From: Helicobacter pylori
GTDB lineage: Bacteria; Campylobacterota; Campylobacteria; Campylobacterales; Helicobacteraceae
Direction: 5' to 3'
DNA length: 64,000 bases
NCBI GenBank assembly: GCA_008032935.1
Contig: CP032039.1
Coordinates: forward strand, 1,302,001 to 1,366,000
The notes below the pieces were generated by a model. The model was not told the DNA's origin. It did not search any database and saw nothing but the letters and a program-made list of their open reading frames with translations. The translations under genes and the position numbers were made by a program. Positions 19,364-29,339 of this stretch are shown here, piece after piece; position 1 is the stretch's first letter; every line of letters begins with the position of its first letter.

Positions 19364-20713
19364 TTACTTCTTATTCATTTCTAAAGCTTTTCTTCTTTCT
19401 TCAAGCTCTTTTTCATCTCTTTCTTGATGCTCTCTCGCTCTTTGTTCAAATTCTCTCGCTCTTTGTTCGGCTTTGGCTTTTTTCTTTTCTTCTTTCAAGC
19501 GGCGTTTTTCTTCTTTAGAATTTGGTTTATTCTCTTCTTTTTGAGCCTTGTTCTCTTTAGGAGCGTTTTTGTTTTCGCCTTGTTGGGTGGCGTTATTTCC
19601 ATTACCTGGCTCTTTAATGGCTTCTTGCTTGATTTTTTGCTCATTTTCTTTGGCATTGACTTTTTCATTGCCTTTATCCATTCCTAAAGCTTTTCTTCTT
19701 TCTTCAGTCTCTTTTTCGTCTCTTTCATCATGCTCTTTTTCTCTTTCTTCAAATTCCATAGCCTTTTTGGTGGCTTTAGTTTTTTTCCTTTCATCTCTTG
19801 AACGACGCCTTTCTTCTTTAGTGTCAAGTTTTCGCTCTGCTTTTTGGTAGTTTTTCTCTTCTAAAGTAGGAGCGTTTTCTGTGCCTTGATTGGCTTTTTT
19901 AGGCTCTTTAATGGCTTCTTGCTTGATTTCTCGTTTATTTTCTCTAGAATCAATCTTTTCTTCCCTCTTTTTAATCCTCACTTCTTTGCGTTTTTCTTTT
20001 TTCACTAAAGCGTCATAGTAAGCGAAGTAATTTTTAGATTGACTGCCTGAAAAAAGTTTCCCTAGCGTGCCTGCATCAATGCCCTCAACCCTAGAAAAAA
20101 ACGGCGTAGAAGTTTTAGTAACGCCACTTGTATCCAACTCTCTTTTTTCTAAAATTTCAAAACTCTCACAGCTTAAAATATTGAGCGTGTTCGTGGTTAC
20201 AATATAAATCACCCCCACGCTATAAACATTGCACGCTTTTCTTAAATTAGCGATTTTTGGGTCAAACCCGTTCAAAAAAGTAACCAACAAATCAGAACTA
20301 ATAAAATTAATATCGGTGTTAGTCGCCCTGATTTGCTCATAGAGTTCATCATTAGGAGCGATCAAAAACGCTTGGTTGTTGAATTGCCTAAAATAGACCA
20401 AATCACCCTTTCTAGCGACCATTCTTGGAGTGGGTAAATGGCTTTGTTTCATGGACTCAAACGCTCTGAATTTAGCCGTTGCAACGCCATTTTCAACAGC
20501 AACAATAACCACTTCAGAATTAACGATTTCATAATCTGAAAGTTTAGTAACGACAAAACCAAACTCCCCCACTTGCAAATCATGGGCTGGAAAACGAATG
20601 ATTTTTTTAGGCAAATCCACAAATTCTATACTCACTCTTAAGGGTTCTTGCCAAGAGGCTGATTGCAAGCTTATAAAACTCATTAGAAGAAGTCCTATCA
20701 AAAGCCTTAACAT
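19364..20713 (-). CDS. Exported charged-repeat protein (HP0508 homologue)
   Basis: The start at 20713 is preferred over 20731 because AAAAGGA lies 5 bp before it and the product then opens with a clean signal peptide (MLRLLIGLLLMSFISLQSA); this gives 449 residues. The N-terminal half (to about 230) is a globular exported region. The C-terminal half from about 240 is extremely Lys/Glu/Arg-rich, predicted long helix or coiled coil, with two imperfect copies of a block of about 85-90 residues, each containing IKQEAIKEP and ending ERRKAL(G/E)M(D/N)K. Homologues are reported under envelope or flagellar names, but I cannot assign a function from sequence. Confidence 0.8.
   Translation of the reverse strand: MLRLLIGLLLMSFISLQSASWQEPLRVSIEFVDLPKKIIRFPAHDLQVGEFGFVVTKLSDYEIVNSEVVIVAVENGVATAKFRAFESMKQSHLPTPRMVARKGDLVYFRQFNNQAFLIAPNDELYEQIRATNTDINFISSDLLVTFLNGFDPKIANLRKACNVYSVGVIYIVTTNTLNILSCESFEILEKRELDTSGVTKTSTPFFSRVEGIDAGTLGKLFSGSQSKNYFAYYDALVKKEKRKEVRIKKREEKIDSRENKREIKQEAIKEPKKANQGTENAPTLEEKNYQKAERKLDTKEERRRSRDERKKTKATKKAMEFEEREKEHDERDEKETEERRKALGMDKGNEKVNAKENEQKIKQEAIKEPGNGNNATQQGENKNAPKENKAQKEENKPNSKEEKRRLKEEKKKAKAEQRAREFEQRAREHQERDEKELEERRKALEMNKK
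19374..19634 (-). repeat. Intragenic repeat, copy 2 (C-terminal)
   Basis: Downstream copy of an imperfect tandem repeat of about 255 bp in the HP0508 homologue. It encodes IKQEAIKEPGNG through REHQERDEKELEERRKALEMNK. The nucleotide blocks CTAAAGCTTTTCTTCTTTCTTC and GCTTCTTGCTTGATT (plus-strand view; first quoted in part) recur in the other copy. Confidence 0.75.
19678..19929 (-). repeat. Intragenic repeat, copy 1 (N-terminal)
   Basis: Upstream copy of the same repeat, encoding IKQEAIKEPKKA through KEHDERDEKETEERRKALGMDK. A spacer of about 43 bp separates the copies. Such repeats can recombine and change protein length between strains. Confidence 0.75.
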
Positions 20714-20723
20714 AAAATTCCTT

Positions 20724-21362
20724 TTAAACATTTTTAAACTTTTTTAAATTCCATAAAATGGCTAAAGACAATCCGGTGGTTTTAGCGTATTGAAAATCCA
20801 TTATAAAATCAAGAGCTTTTGATCGCTCTAAAAACAGCACTTCAATCTTTTCGGCATCAATCCCCCCACCCTTTGAAACTTTCAAATCCGCGCACACTTC
20901 AGCGTAATAGAGCGTTTGCAAACTCCCGCTCAACCCGGTCGCGCTATAAAATTGGCCTATGGTTTCTAAATTTTTAGGGCTAATTTGATAACCGCATTCT
21001 TCTAGCACTTCTTCGCAAGCGATTTCTTCTAAACTCTTATTAGCTTTATCCACAAGCCCCGCGCACAATTCATAAGTGTATCCATCAATATTTTGATCTT
21101 GATCGCACTTAAAATGAAAATGGCGCGCATAAATGGCTGGGCGGAATTGTTTCACAATCACAAAGCAATCGGATTCTTTTTCATAGAGTAAAACCGCCAC
21201 GCTGTCTAAAGACTTAATAATATCCCATGTTTTCTTAGTATTCTCTTCATTATAATGCATGCGTTTTAATTCTATGAAATTAGAGCTAGAACAAGGCTCT
21301 AAATACACACTAGAATCATCTATTAAAGATTTTTGGTTGAAAGCATTCTTAAAATAAGACAT
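20724..21362 (-). CDS. NUDIX hydrolase, NUDT14-like UDP-sugar/ADP-ribose pyrophosphatase
   Basis: 212-residue homologue of HP0507. It has FRPAIYARHF near 72, YELCAGLVDKANKSLEEIAC near 96-115 and EEVLEECGY near 116-124. This closely resembles the human NUDT14 box (CAGLVDQ...LEEVA...EECGY) rather than the strict NUDIX pattern. The C-terminal SATGLSGSLQTLYYAEV and GGGIDAEKIEV also match NUDT14, a UDP-glucose and ADP-ribose pyrophosphatase. A cytoplasmic nucleotide-sugar clean-up role is inferred. The NUDIX arginine is replaced by Glu here, so activity should be tested. Shares one base with csd3 upstream. Confidence 0.75.
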   Translation of the reverse strand: MSYFKNAFNQKSLIDDSSVYLEPCSSSNFIELKRMHYNEENTKKTWDIIKSLDSVAVLLYEKESDCFVIVKQFRPAIYARHFHFKCDQDQNIDGYTYELCAGLVDKANKSLEEIACEEVLEECGYQISPKNLETIGQFYSATGLSGSLQTLYYAEVCADLKVSKGGGIDAEKIEVLFLERSKALDFIMDFQYAKTTGLSLAILWNLKKFKNV

Positions 21363-22573
21363 TAAAAACCCTCTAAAAGATAAAATGAATTTTTTTCAAA
21401 GGAATGGGTTTTAAGAAGTTCTTCTAATTTTTGCTTAGAATGCTGAGCTTTTTCTAAAAAAACCTCTCTTTGCTTGCCGTGTAATTTGCTTTTAGCGGTG
21501 CGGATATAGCCTAAAGGATTAATGGGGCGGGAGTTTTTATACACGCCAAAATGCAAATGCGGCCCGGTGCTAAAACCGGTGCTTCCCACTTTGCCTATGA
21601 TTTGCCCTTTTTTAACGAACGATCCTTTTTTCAACCCCTTAGCAAACATGCTCATGTGAGCATACACCAAGCGCAATTCATTCAAATGGATTTCAACCAC
21701 CTTCCCATACCCCACCTTAACCCCTATAAAACCCACACGACCATCTGATGCAGAATGGATCAAACTGCCATGTTTAGCCGCATAATCCACGCCGTAATGA
21801 GGCCGTCTGACTTTTAAGACAGGATGGAACCTCCCATACGAAAAAGGCGAAGAAATGCGGGTGTATTTCACCGGGGTTCCTAGTAAAAACCCTGCCACTT
21901 CTTGCGCTTTTGAATCGTAATAACGCCCGTTTGAATGGGAAAAGAGATAGTATTGGTTAGAGCGAGAGCTAATCATGGCTATTTTAATGGTTGGTTGGCC
22001 AAACGCTTGCCCCACACGATAATCTCTTGTATAAACGATAGCGATTTTATCGTTTTTTGCTAAGCGTTTAAAAGGCACGCTTTTTTTATACGCGTTCATC
22101 AATTGGTTGGCTAAAAGGGGGTCATTGGTGGCTTTGACAATATCTTGATAGGGCGAAGTTTGTAAGGAAAGAAGCAAAGTTTTTTCTTTACGAGTGAAGA
22201 TAATGGGGATAAAGTCTAAAAAATAATCCTCCCCTTTTTTATAAATATGGATTTGCAAATCCTGGCTTATAGGGATAAGGGCTTGAATGAGCGTGTTGTT
22301 AGCGTCTCTTAAGGTGTAGTAGGTAACATTGCTTTGGATTTCAGCACTCAATTCTTTATCTTGAGAACTCAAATTGTAGTAGAGTTTTTGAGGGATATGG
22401 TTTTTTTCTAAAAACCCTAACAGCGTGAGCTTATCCCACACAAGCCTTTCACCCACCAATAAAGTTTGCTTTTTAGCCATTCCATCGGCTTTTAAAAGAA
22501 CCCCATGGGATAAAAAAGCAACCATTAAAGAATAGATAAAATTTAAAATAATTTTCTTATGAAAAAATACCAT
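21362..22573 (-). CDS. csd3: Peptidoglycan D,D-endopeptidase/carboxypeptidase Csd3 (HdpA), M23 family
   Basis: Csd3 cuts crosslinks and terminal D-Ala in the murein and is needed for helical shape. The start at 22573 (MVFFHKKIILNF) gives 403 residues, the known length; the longer frame to 22645 is rejected because the -10 box at 22613-22618 would lie inside it. N-terminal membrane anchor at about 6-25, inhibitory domains, then the M23 (LytM) domain with HYGVDYAAKHGS near 257-268, HLNELRLVYAHMS near 301 and zinc motif GPHLHFGVY near 339-347. Complete. Confidence 0.93.
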   Translation of the reverse strand: MVFFHKKIILNFIYSLMVAFLSHGVLLKADGMAKKQTLLVGERLVWDKLTLLGFLEKNHIPQKLYYNLSSQDKELSAEIQSNVTYYTLRDANNTLIQALIPISQDLQIHIYKKGEDYFLDFIPIIFTRKEKTLLLSLQTSPYQDIVKATNDPLLANQLMNAYKKSVPFKRLAKNDKIAIVYTRDYRVGQAFGQPTIKIAMISSRSNQYYLFSHSNGRYYDSKAQEVAGFLLGTPVKYTRISSPFSYGRFHPVLKVRRPHYGVDYAAKHGSLIHSASDGRVGFIGVKVGYGKVVEIHLNELRLVYAHMSMFAKGLKKGSFVKKGQIIGKVGSTGFSTGPHLHFGVYKNSRPINPLGYIRTAKSKLHGKQREVFLEKAQHSKQKLEELLKTHSFEKNSFYLLEGF

Positions 22574-22612
22574 GCAGTTGTTTAATGCCTTCAATTGAAT
22601 CTGTATTTTATT

Positions 22613-22618
22613 AGTATA
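22613..22618 (-). promoter_or_regulatory. -10 box of csd3
   Basis: TATACT on the minus strand, 39 bp upstream of the csd3 ATG at 22573, preceded by TTATG. It fixes the shorter csd3 start. Confidence 0.55.
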
Positions 22619-22689
22619 ACATAAGCCATTAAAGAAAAACGACACAAGTTTAAAGCCTGGCCTTGTTTTTATAGCTTTATGAAGCGCAT

Positions 22690-22830
22690 TTTATTGATGC
22701 ATGGTTATTCCCCATAAACGGGTTTACCTCGCCTAGACATTATAGCACTGGATATTTTCTTTTTAATCAATCCGTATCATTATTAATTTTGAAGTATTTT
22801 TTCTAAAATCTTTAACACATCGTTATGGTG
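22690..22830 (-). pseudogene. Decayed fragment of gyrB 3' region
   Basis: The region aligns by eye, in the same orientation, with the intact gyrB around 23570-23670. Shared exact blocks (plus strand) are ATGCATGG, CTCGCCTAG, TTATAGC and CTGGATATT in the same order and at nearly the same spacing, followed by a TTCTAAAA block. In gyrB these encode the conserved [13 protein letters not shown]...HKENR motif. The fragment reads NIQ-Y...LGE-NP with frame breaks and stops. It is a degenerate partial duplicate about 0.8 kb from the source. The rest of 22574-23000 holds no gene, but see the repeat near 22886. Confidence 0.65.
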
Positions 22831-22885
22831 CACTTGGCTTAAAAGTCCAAAAATTTTAAGCATTTCTAAAAGTTAAAAAATGCTT

Positions 22886-22936
22886 TTTAGTATTTTTTAC
22901 AATCCAATAACCAAAAAGCTTGTGTGAGCAAGCGAT
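22886..22936. repeat. Dispersed structured repeat, copy 1
   Basis: The sequence AAAAATGCTTTTTAGTATTTTTTACAATCCA with the following AAAAAGCTTGTGTGAGCAAGC matches in order the element at 36496-36560 (shared ATTTTTTACAATCCA and AAA-AGCTTG-GT--AGC). It contains hairpin GCTTG/CAAGC and an AAGCATTT/AAATGCTT stem with bases just upstream (22858-22893). Confidence 0.5.
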
Positions 22937-22996
22937 AATTTTATTCAATCAAAATAAAGCCTTTTTTTGATCAAACCCCTTGACTTCTCTCTCTCG

Positions 22997-23002
22997 TATA
23001 AT
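22997..23002 (+). promoter_or_regulatory. -10 box of small membrane protein gene
   Basis: TATAAT preceded by TTGACT 11 bp upstream. The predicted transcript start (about 23009) lies just before the strong ribosome binding site AAAAGGAGG at 23015-23023, so translation should begin at 23025 or 23028 and not at the upstream TTG 22967. Confidence 0.65.
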
Positions 23003-23024
23003 GTAACAAATATTAAAAGGAGGC

Positions 23025-23314
23025 ATGGTGGCTACAAAACTATCAGTTTAAAAAAAGATAATCTCATTAAAAAAGGATTGGTGGGGTTTTCTTGGACAAC
23101 TTTTTTCTTTGGTTTCTTTGTGCCAATTATCAGAGGCGATGTAAAATGGGCGATAGTCATGGTGGTTGCTGCGCTCTTTACTTTTGGTCTATCCAATATA
23201 GTATTTGCCTTTATCTACAACAAGCAATACACAACCAAACTTTTAGAAAGCGGTTACGAACCCACCGATGAATACTCTAGGGGTATCTTGCGATCAAGGG
23301 GTATGATCGCCTAG
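23025..23314 (+). pseudogene. Small membrane protein with probable 5' frameshift (HP0505 region)
   Basis: From the ATG at 23025, with AAAAGGAGG just upstream, the frame reads MVATKLSV and stops. The main coding frame starts within TTTAAAAAAA (23047-23056) and runs KKDNLIKKGLVGFSWTTFF to 23314 (about 88 residues). One extra T or A in that tract would join them. The main frame is open further upstream to a TTG at 22967, but the promoter lies within that extension. The product has two membrane helices (about WTTFFFGFFVPII and WAIVMVVAALFTFGL) and a polar tail. Function unknown. Confidence 0.55.
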
Positions 23315-23327
23315 CGGTTTCCTGCAC

Positions 23328-23405
23328 TCAATAACAAGGCGTGTAGTAAGCCCCTAAATTCACGCTCTCTTGTTTGGTTAAATGTTTAGGAGTGGCGATT
23401 AAAAT
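23328..23405 (-). pseudogene. N-terminal fragment of an adenine DNA methyltransferase
   Basis: Directly after the gyrB stop the minus strand reads about 25 codons, ILIATPKHLTKQESVNLGAY followed by YTPCY and stop. The (N)LGxYYTP motif is the usual N-terminal signature just before motif I of N6-adenine methyltransferases; compare GIYYTP in the intact methyltransferase at 48575. Nothing of motif I or IV follows. I read this as the stub of a lost methyltransferase gene. Confidence 0.4.
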
Positions 23406-23408
23406 CCC

Positions 23409-25730
<2,322 letters not shown>

Positions 25731-25742
25731 TCAAATCGGCCT

Positions 25743-26867
25743 TTATAATGTGATTGGCATCATTAAAGTGGAAATTTTAGCGCTCAAGTGGCTTTGCTTT
25801 TCATCAAGGGGTTCTTGGATCAAAAAAGGCGATGAAGGCTCATTGCATTTTAAAACAAATTGCGTTGTCCCTAAAGCGTTCAAGGCTTCAAGGAAAAATT
25901 TCGCGTTCACGCCCAAATGAAAGGCTTTTTCAATATCCAAACCTTTTTCAATCTCAACAGAGGTTTTAGCCGTTTCGCTATGCTCAGAATCCAAAGATTC
26001 AAACAAAGCGTTGTTTTTTTCTAAAGTGAGTTTAATAGTGGAGCTTAAAGAACTGCACAATTTAATGCTCTCTTTAAATTCTTCCTTGCCTAAAGTGAAA
26101 GAAGAAAGGTATTCTTTGGGGAGGATTTTTTGATAATCAGGGTAATTCCCATCAATGAGCTTGGTGAAAAAAGCGTGCGTTTCGTTTTCAATTACCGCTA
26201 ACATGCCATCGCTTTTAAAACTGAAATTTTCATAAAAAAGCTTAAGGATTTCTAATAAAGCCCTTTTAGGTAAAATGCAAGAGATGTCTTCTTCAGTGGA
26301 AGTTATAGAGACTTTTTCTAACTGCGTGTAAGAGAGCCGTTTGGTATCCGTGCCTACTACTGAAAGGGTTTGATGTTTTTGATCAAATTGCATTAAAATA
26401 CCGGCTAATTCCCTTTTGTGGCTGGTTTGCTCAATCACAGGAGCGATCTTTTTAAACGCGTCCACTAAAAAGGGGGTATTGACTTCTAAACTCACTTTGG
26501 GATCAATAACAGGGAATTCAGGGAACTCATCAGCGTCAAACATGGGGAGTTTGAAAGAGCTTTTATTTTGTTTGATCACCAAGCTATCATCTTTAGTTTC
26601 TAAAATAATATTAGAGTCTTTTAAACATGAGATAATATCCAAAAACTTTTTCCCATTGATCGTGCCAACGCCCTCTTTATCGGTAGATTGCGTAGAAATA
26701 TAGCTTTTTAGTCCAATATCGGAATCGCTCGCTTTTAAAAAAAGCTTTTCTTTAATGACTTCTAAATGGATGTGTGAAGCGATAGAAGAAGCGTCCTTTT
26801 TATCCAAAAAAGCTTGCAAGTAGCGCAAAGTATTTTCTAAATCGTTTTTACTAACACTGATTTTCAT
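25743..26867 (-). CDS. dnaN: DNA polymerase III beta sliding clamp
   Basis: The ring clamp that tethers DNA polymerase III. 374 residues with three clamp domains; N-terminus MKISVSKNDLENTLRYLQAF, central SHKRELAGILMQFDQ and VVGTDTKRLSY, C-terminal end ISTLMMPITL, the usual peptide-pocket strand (MPI/MR variant). H. pylori keeps dnaN away from dnaA, next to gyrB. Own promoter at 26900-26908. Confidence 0.95.
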   Translation of the reverse strand: MKISVSKNDLENTLRYLQAFLDKKDASSIASHIHLEVIKEKLFLKASDSDIGLKSYISTQSTDKEGVGTINGKKFLDIISCLKDSNIILETKDDSLVIKQNKSSFKLPMFDADEFPEFPVIDPKVSLEVNTPFLVDAFKKIAPVIEQTSHKRELAGILMQFDQKHQTLSVVGTDTKRLSYTQLEKVSITSTEEDISCILPKRALLEILKLFYENFSFKSDGMLAVIENETHAFFTKLIDGNYPDYQKILPKEYLSSFTLGKEEFKESIKLCSSLSSTIKLTLEKNNALFESLDSEHSETAKTSVEIEKGLDIEKAFHLGVNAKFFLEALNALGTTQFVLKCNEPSSPFLIQEPLDEKQSHLSAKISTLMMPITL

Positions 26868-26899
26868 AGCTGAATAATCCCCTTGAATTTTTGGTCTTA

Positions 26900-26908
26900 A
26901 TTATAGCA
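26900..26908 (-). promoter_or_regulatory. Extended -10 promoter of dnaN-gyrB
   Basis: Minus strand TGCTATAAT, 32 bp upstream of the dnaN ATG. It means dnaN-gyrB can be transcribed independently of pldA and the transporters upstream. Confidence 0.7.
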
Positions 26909-26949
26909 TAAAAGAACGCTTTTTTAAGGGTTTAAGCGTATTCCTACCC

Positions 26950-27989
26950 CTATACGATTGGAAAAACATCGTATTCATACAAGCCATCGCCATAGCCGTT
27001 AAACCATTGCGCATAAATCCCTACAAAAGGGTTAATGCGGTAGGTATAGCCTAAGCGGAAAGCCCCATGCCAGCGATCATAACGCCAGTATTGCGTGAAA
27101 ATATCATAAAGTTGCAATTCAAAATGGTGGCGCCCTCTCCTGTAATCAACTTTAGCGTTACCATACCCCATATAATCAATCAAATTAGGGTTGGATTGAT
27201 CATAAGGGACATAGGGCCAATAAGCGACCATGATTTTCAAACCTCCCTTTTCCCAAACCAAACGAAACACAGGGCGTTGCCCCGCGCTCACCGAGCGGCA
27301 CCCCCCCAGCGCACGTCTTTTTGCCCGTTATAATCTTTAACGATTACAGGCCCTCCTGGGAATTGGTTTTCAGGATTACCGTCTTTAAAAGGCTGATAGC
27401 ATTGCGCGCCCCCCACGCCATTAGAAATGTGCTGCCAACCTATCCAAATTTCAGAAAAATTCCCTATTTTACCCCCAAAAGGTTTAAAATTAATAGGATA
27501 AACATAGATGAGTTCAGGCATGAAATTCATCATTCGCATGGGAGCGGATTGGGGGTCATTGTAAATTTGAAACCAGTCAGTTTGGGTATAAGCCAAATAA
27601 AGCGTGCCTTTAGTCCAAAGAATATGCCTAAATACAGGCACTCTAAAACTAATTTGGAACTTAAACTCATTGCGTTGATAGGGGTTGATATTAGGATGAT
27701 ACCATTGAAAAATGGGGGTGAAACTATGATAAAAAGGCAGAAAATAAGTGCCTAGATAATCCATCATGTTTAAATATTTTTTAGCAAAATCCACCCAAGA
27801 ATGTTCTTTGGGGGCTTTTTGTGGAGGGAGATACCAAGAATTGGACAAATCGTTTTGCGTTTTAATGATGTGCAAATCCTGTTTGCGCAAATAGTAGTTA
27901 TAATCCACCTTAAAATTATCTTGCAAAAATTTTTTGCCCTCTAACTGACAAACTACAAAAATCATAAAGAGCAAAATGCTTTTCATCAA
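26950..27989 (-). pseudogene. pldA: Outer-membrane phospholipase A, phase-variable, currently out of frame
   Basis: PldA (OMPLA) is an outer-membrane beta-barrel phospholipase that raises lysophospholipid and aids acid survival. The 5' frame (27989 to 27288, 233 residues) has a signal peptide and the active-site region WQHISNGVGG (His and Ser of the HxSNG motif). It ends shortly after a G7 run (C7 at 27301-27307, plus strand). The 3' frame to 26950 supplies the remaining strands (AGQRPVFRLV ... GYTYRINPF). G8 would join the frames as RWGGCRSVSAGQ and give a protein of 346 residues. pldA phase variation by this homopolymer is established for H. pylori, so this is the OFF state. Confidence 0.92.
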
Positions 27990-28000
27990 GTATCTTTATT

Positions 28001-29329
28001 TCACTTAAATTGCAAGATGAAAATCGCTAAAATCACTACAGGCGCGATAAAACGAACGCTAAAATGCCACGCTTTAAAAGCGTTTGCGTTAAAGAAATGC
28101 TTCGTGGCTAAAAAAGAGTGCTTTTTATTTAAAATCCATCCCACAAATAAGACTGAAAACAAGCCTCCCAAAGGCATTAAAAACGAAGAAGTGATGAAAT
28201 CCAGCCACCCAAACACGCTCTTATGAGCAAAACTCAAAAACTTAGCGTATCGTTCATTCATAGAAAGAATGACTAAAACGCCTAAAACATACACAACAAC
28301 CCCTATCCATAGCGACGCTTGAGTGCGCGAAAAATTAAAACGATTGATGAGATAAAGCGCTAAAGGCTCTACCAAAGAAACCATGGAAGTGATCCCGGCA
28401 AAAACAAGGGCTATAAAGAAAAAGAGCGAAACGATCTGCCCGCTCATGCCCATTTTAGCGAAAGTCAAAGGTAAGGAAATAAAAACAAGCCCTGGCCCTT
28501 GAGACACATCTGCATGGTATTCAAGCACAAAGGTGAAAATCATCACCCCAGCAATCAAAGAGATTAAAATACCGGGCAAGACAATCAATAAAGAGCTTTT
28601 GAATAGATTTTCTTTTTTGGGCGTGAAAGCTGAATAGGTAATAATCGTGCCTACCCCCAAACTCAAAGAAAAGAACATCTGCCCTAAAGCGTCCATAACA
28701 ACCTTAAAATCAATCTTTTGAATCTCAAAATTAAACAAAAAGTGCAAAGCCTTAGGCATGCTTTCTAAGGTCATCGCATAGATTAAAAGCCCTATGAAAA
28801 TCACAAACAATAACGGCATCAGCACGACATTTAATTTTTCAATCCCCTCTTCAATCCCCCTAGAAACAAACCATATTGTCGGCAATAAACATGCGCTAAA
28901 GCCAATAACAGGCCAGATTAAACTGCCATTTTGGAGCATGCTAAATTGCATTTTAGCTTGCTCTAAATCTTTAGGCAAATCAAAAGTTACTACAAAAAGA
29001 TAGTAAAGCACCCAGCCTAACACCACCGCATAAAAGGATAAAATGAGAGGGCCGCCTAAAATAAAAAAAGAAGTGAAAGGGTAATATTTTTTCCTTTTAG
29101 GATCTAAGATTTGATAATTAGAAACAACATCTTTTTTACCCAAATTCCCAATCAGCATTTCCACTAAAAGCATAGCAATGCCTAAACTCAAGGTTAGCAC
29201 CAGGTATAAAAGCACAAACGCACTCCCCCCATTATGACCCACCATATAAGGAAAGCGCCAAATATGCCCTAAACCGATAGAGCTACCCAAAGTGGCTAAA
29301 ATAAAGCCTAATTTAGAAAATTTTCCCAT
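28001..29329 (-). CDS. Sodium-dependent transporter of the NSS (SNF) family, second copy
   Basis: 442-residue inner-membrane protein, homologue of HP0498. The N-terminus GFILATLGSSIGLGHIWRFP is the NSS signature for sodium sites in TM1. About 11-12 hydrophobic helices; helix 6 region FSLSLGVGTIITY. LeuT-fold symporters take up amino acids or similar solutes with Na+; the substrate here is unknown. Ten bp after its paralogue, about half identical by eye. Confidence 0.9.
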   Translation of the reverse strand: MGKFSKLGFILATLGSSIGLGHIWRFPYMVGHNGGSAFVLLYLVLTLSLGIAMLLVEMLIGNLGKKDVVSNYQILDPKRKKYYPFTSFFILGGPLILSFYAVVLGWVLYYLFVVTFDLPKDLEQAKMQFSMLQNGSLIWPVIGFSACLLPTIWFVSRGIEEGIEKLNVVLMPLLFVIFIGLLIYAMTLESMPKALHFLFNFEIQKIDFKVVMDALGQMFFSLSLGVGTIITYSAFTPKKENLFKSSLLIVLPGILISLIAGVMIFTFVLEYHADVSQGPGLVFISLPLTFAKMGMSGQIVSLFFFIALVFAGITSMVSLVEPLALYLINRFNFSRTQASLWIGVVVYVLGVLVILSMNERYAKFLSFAHKSVFGWLDFITSSFLMPLGGLFSVLFVGWILNKKHSFLATKHFFNANAFKAWHFSVRFIAPVVILAIFILQFK

Positions 29330-29339
29330 GCCAAATATT

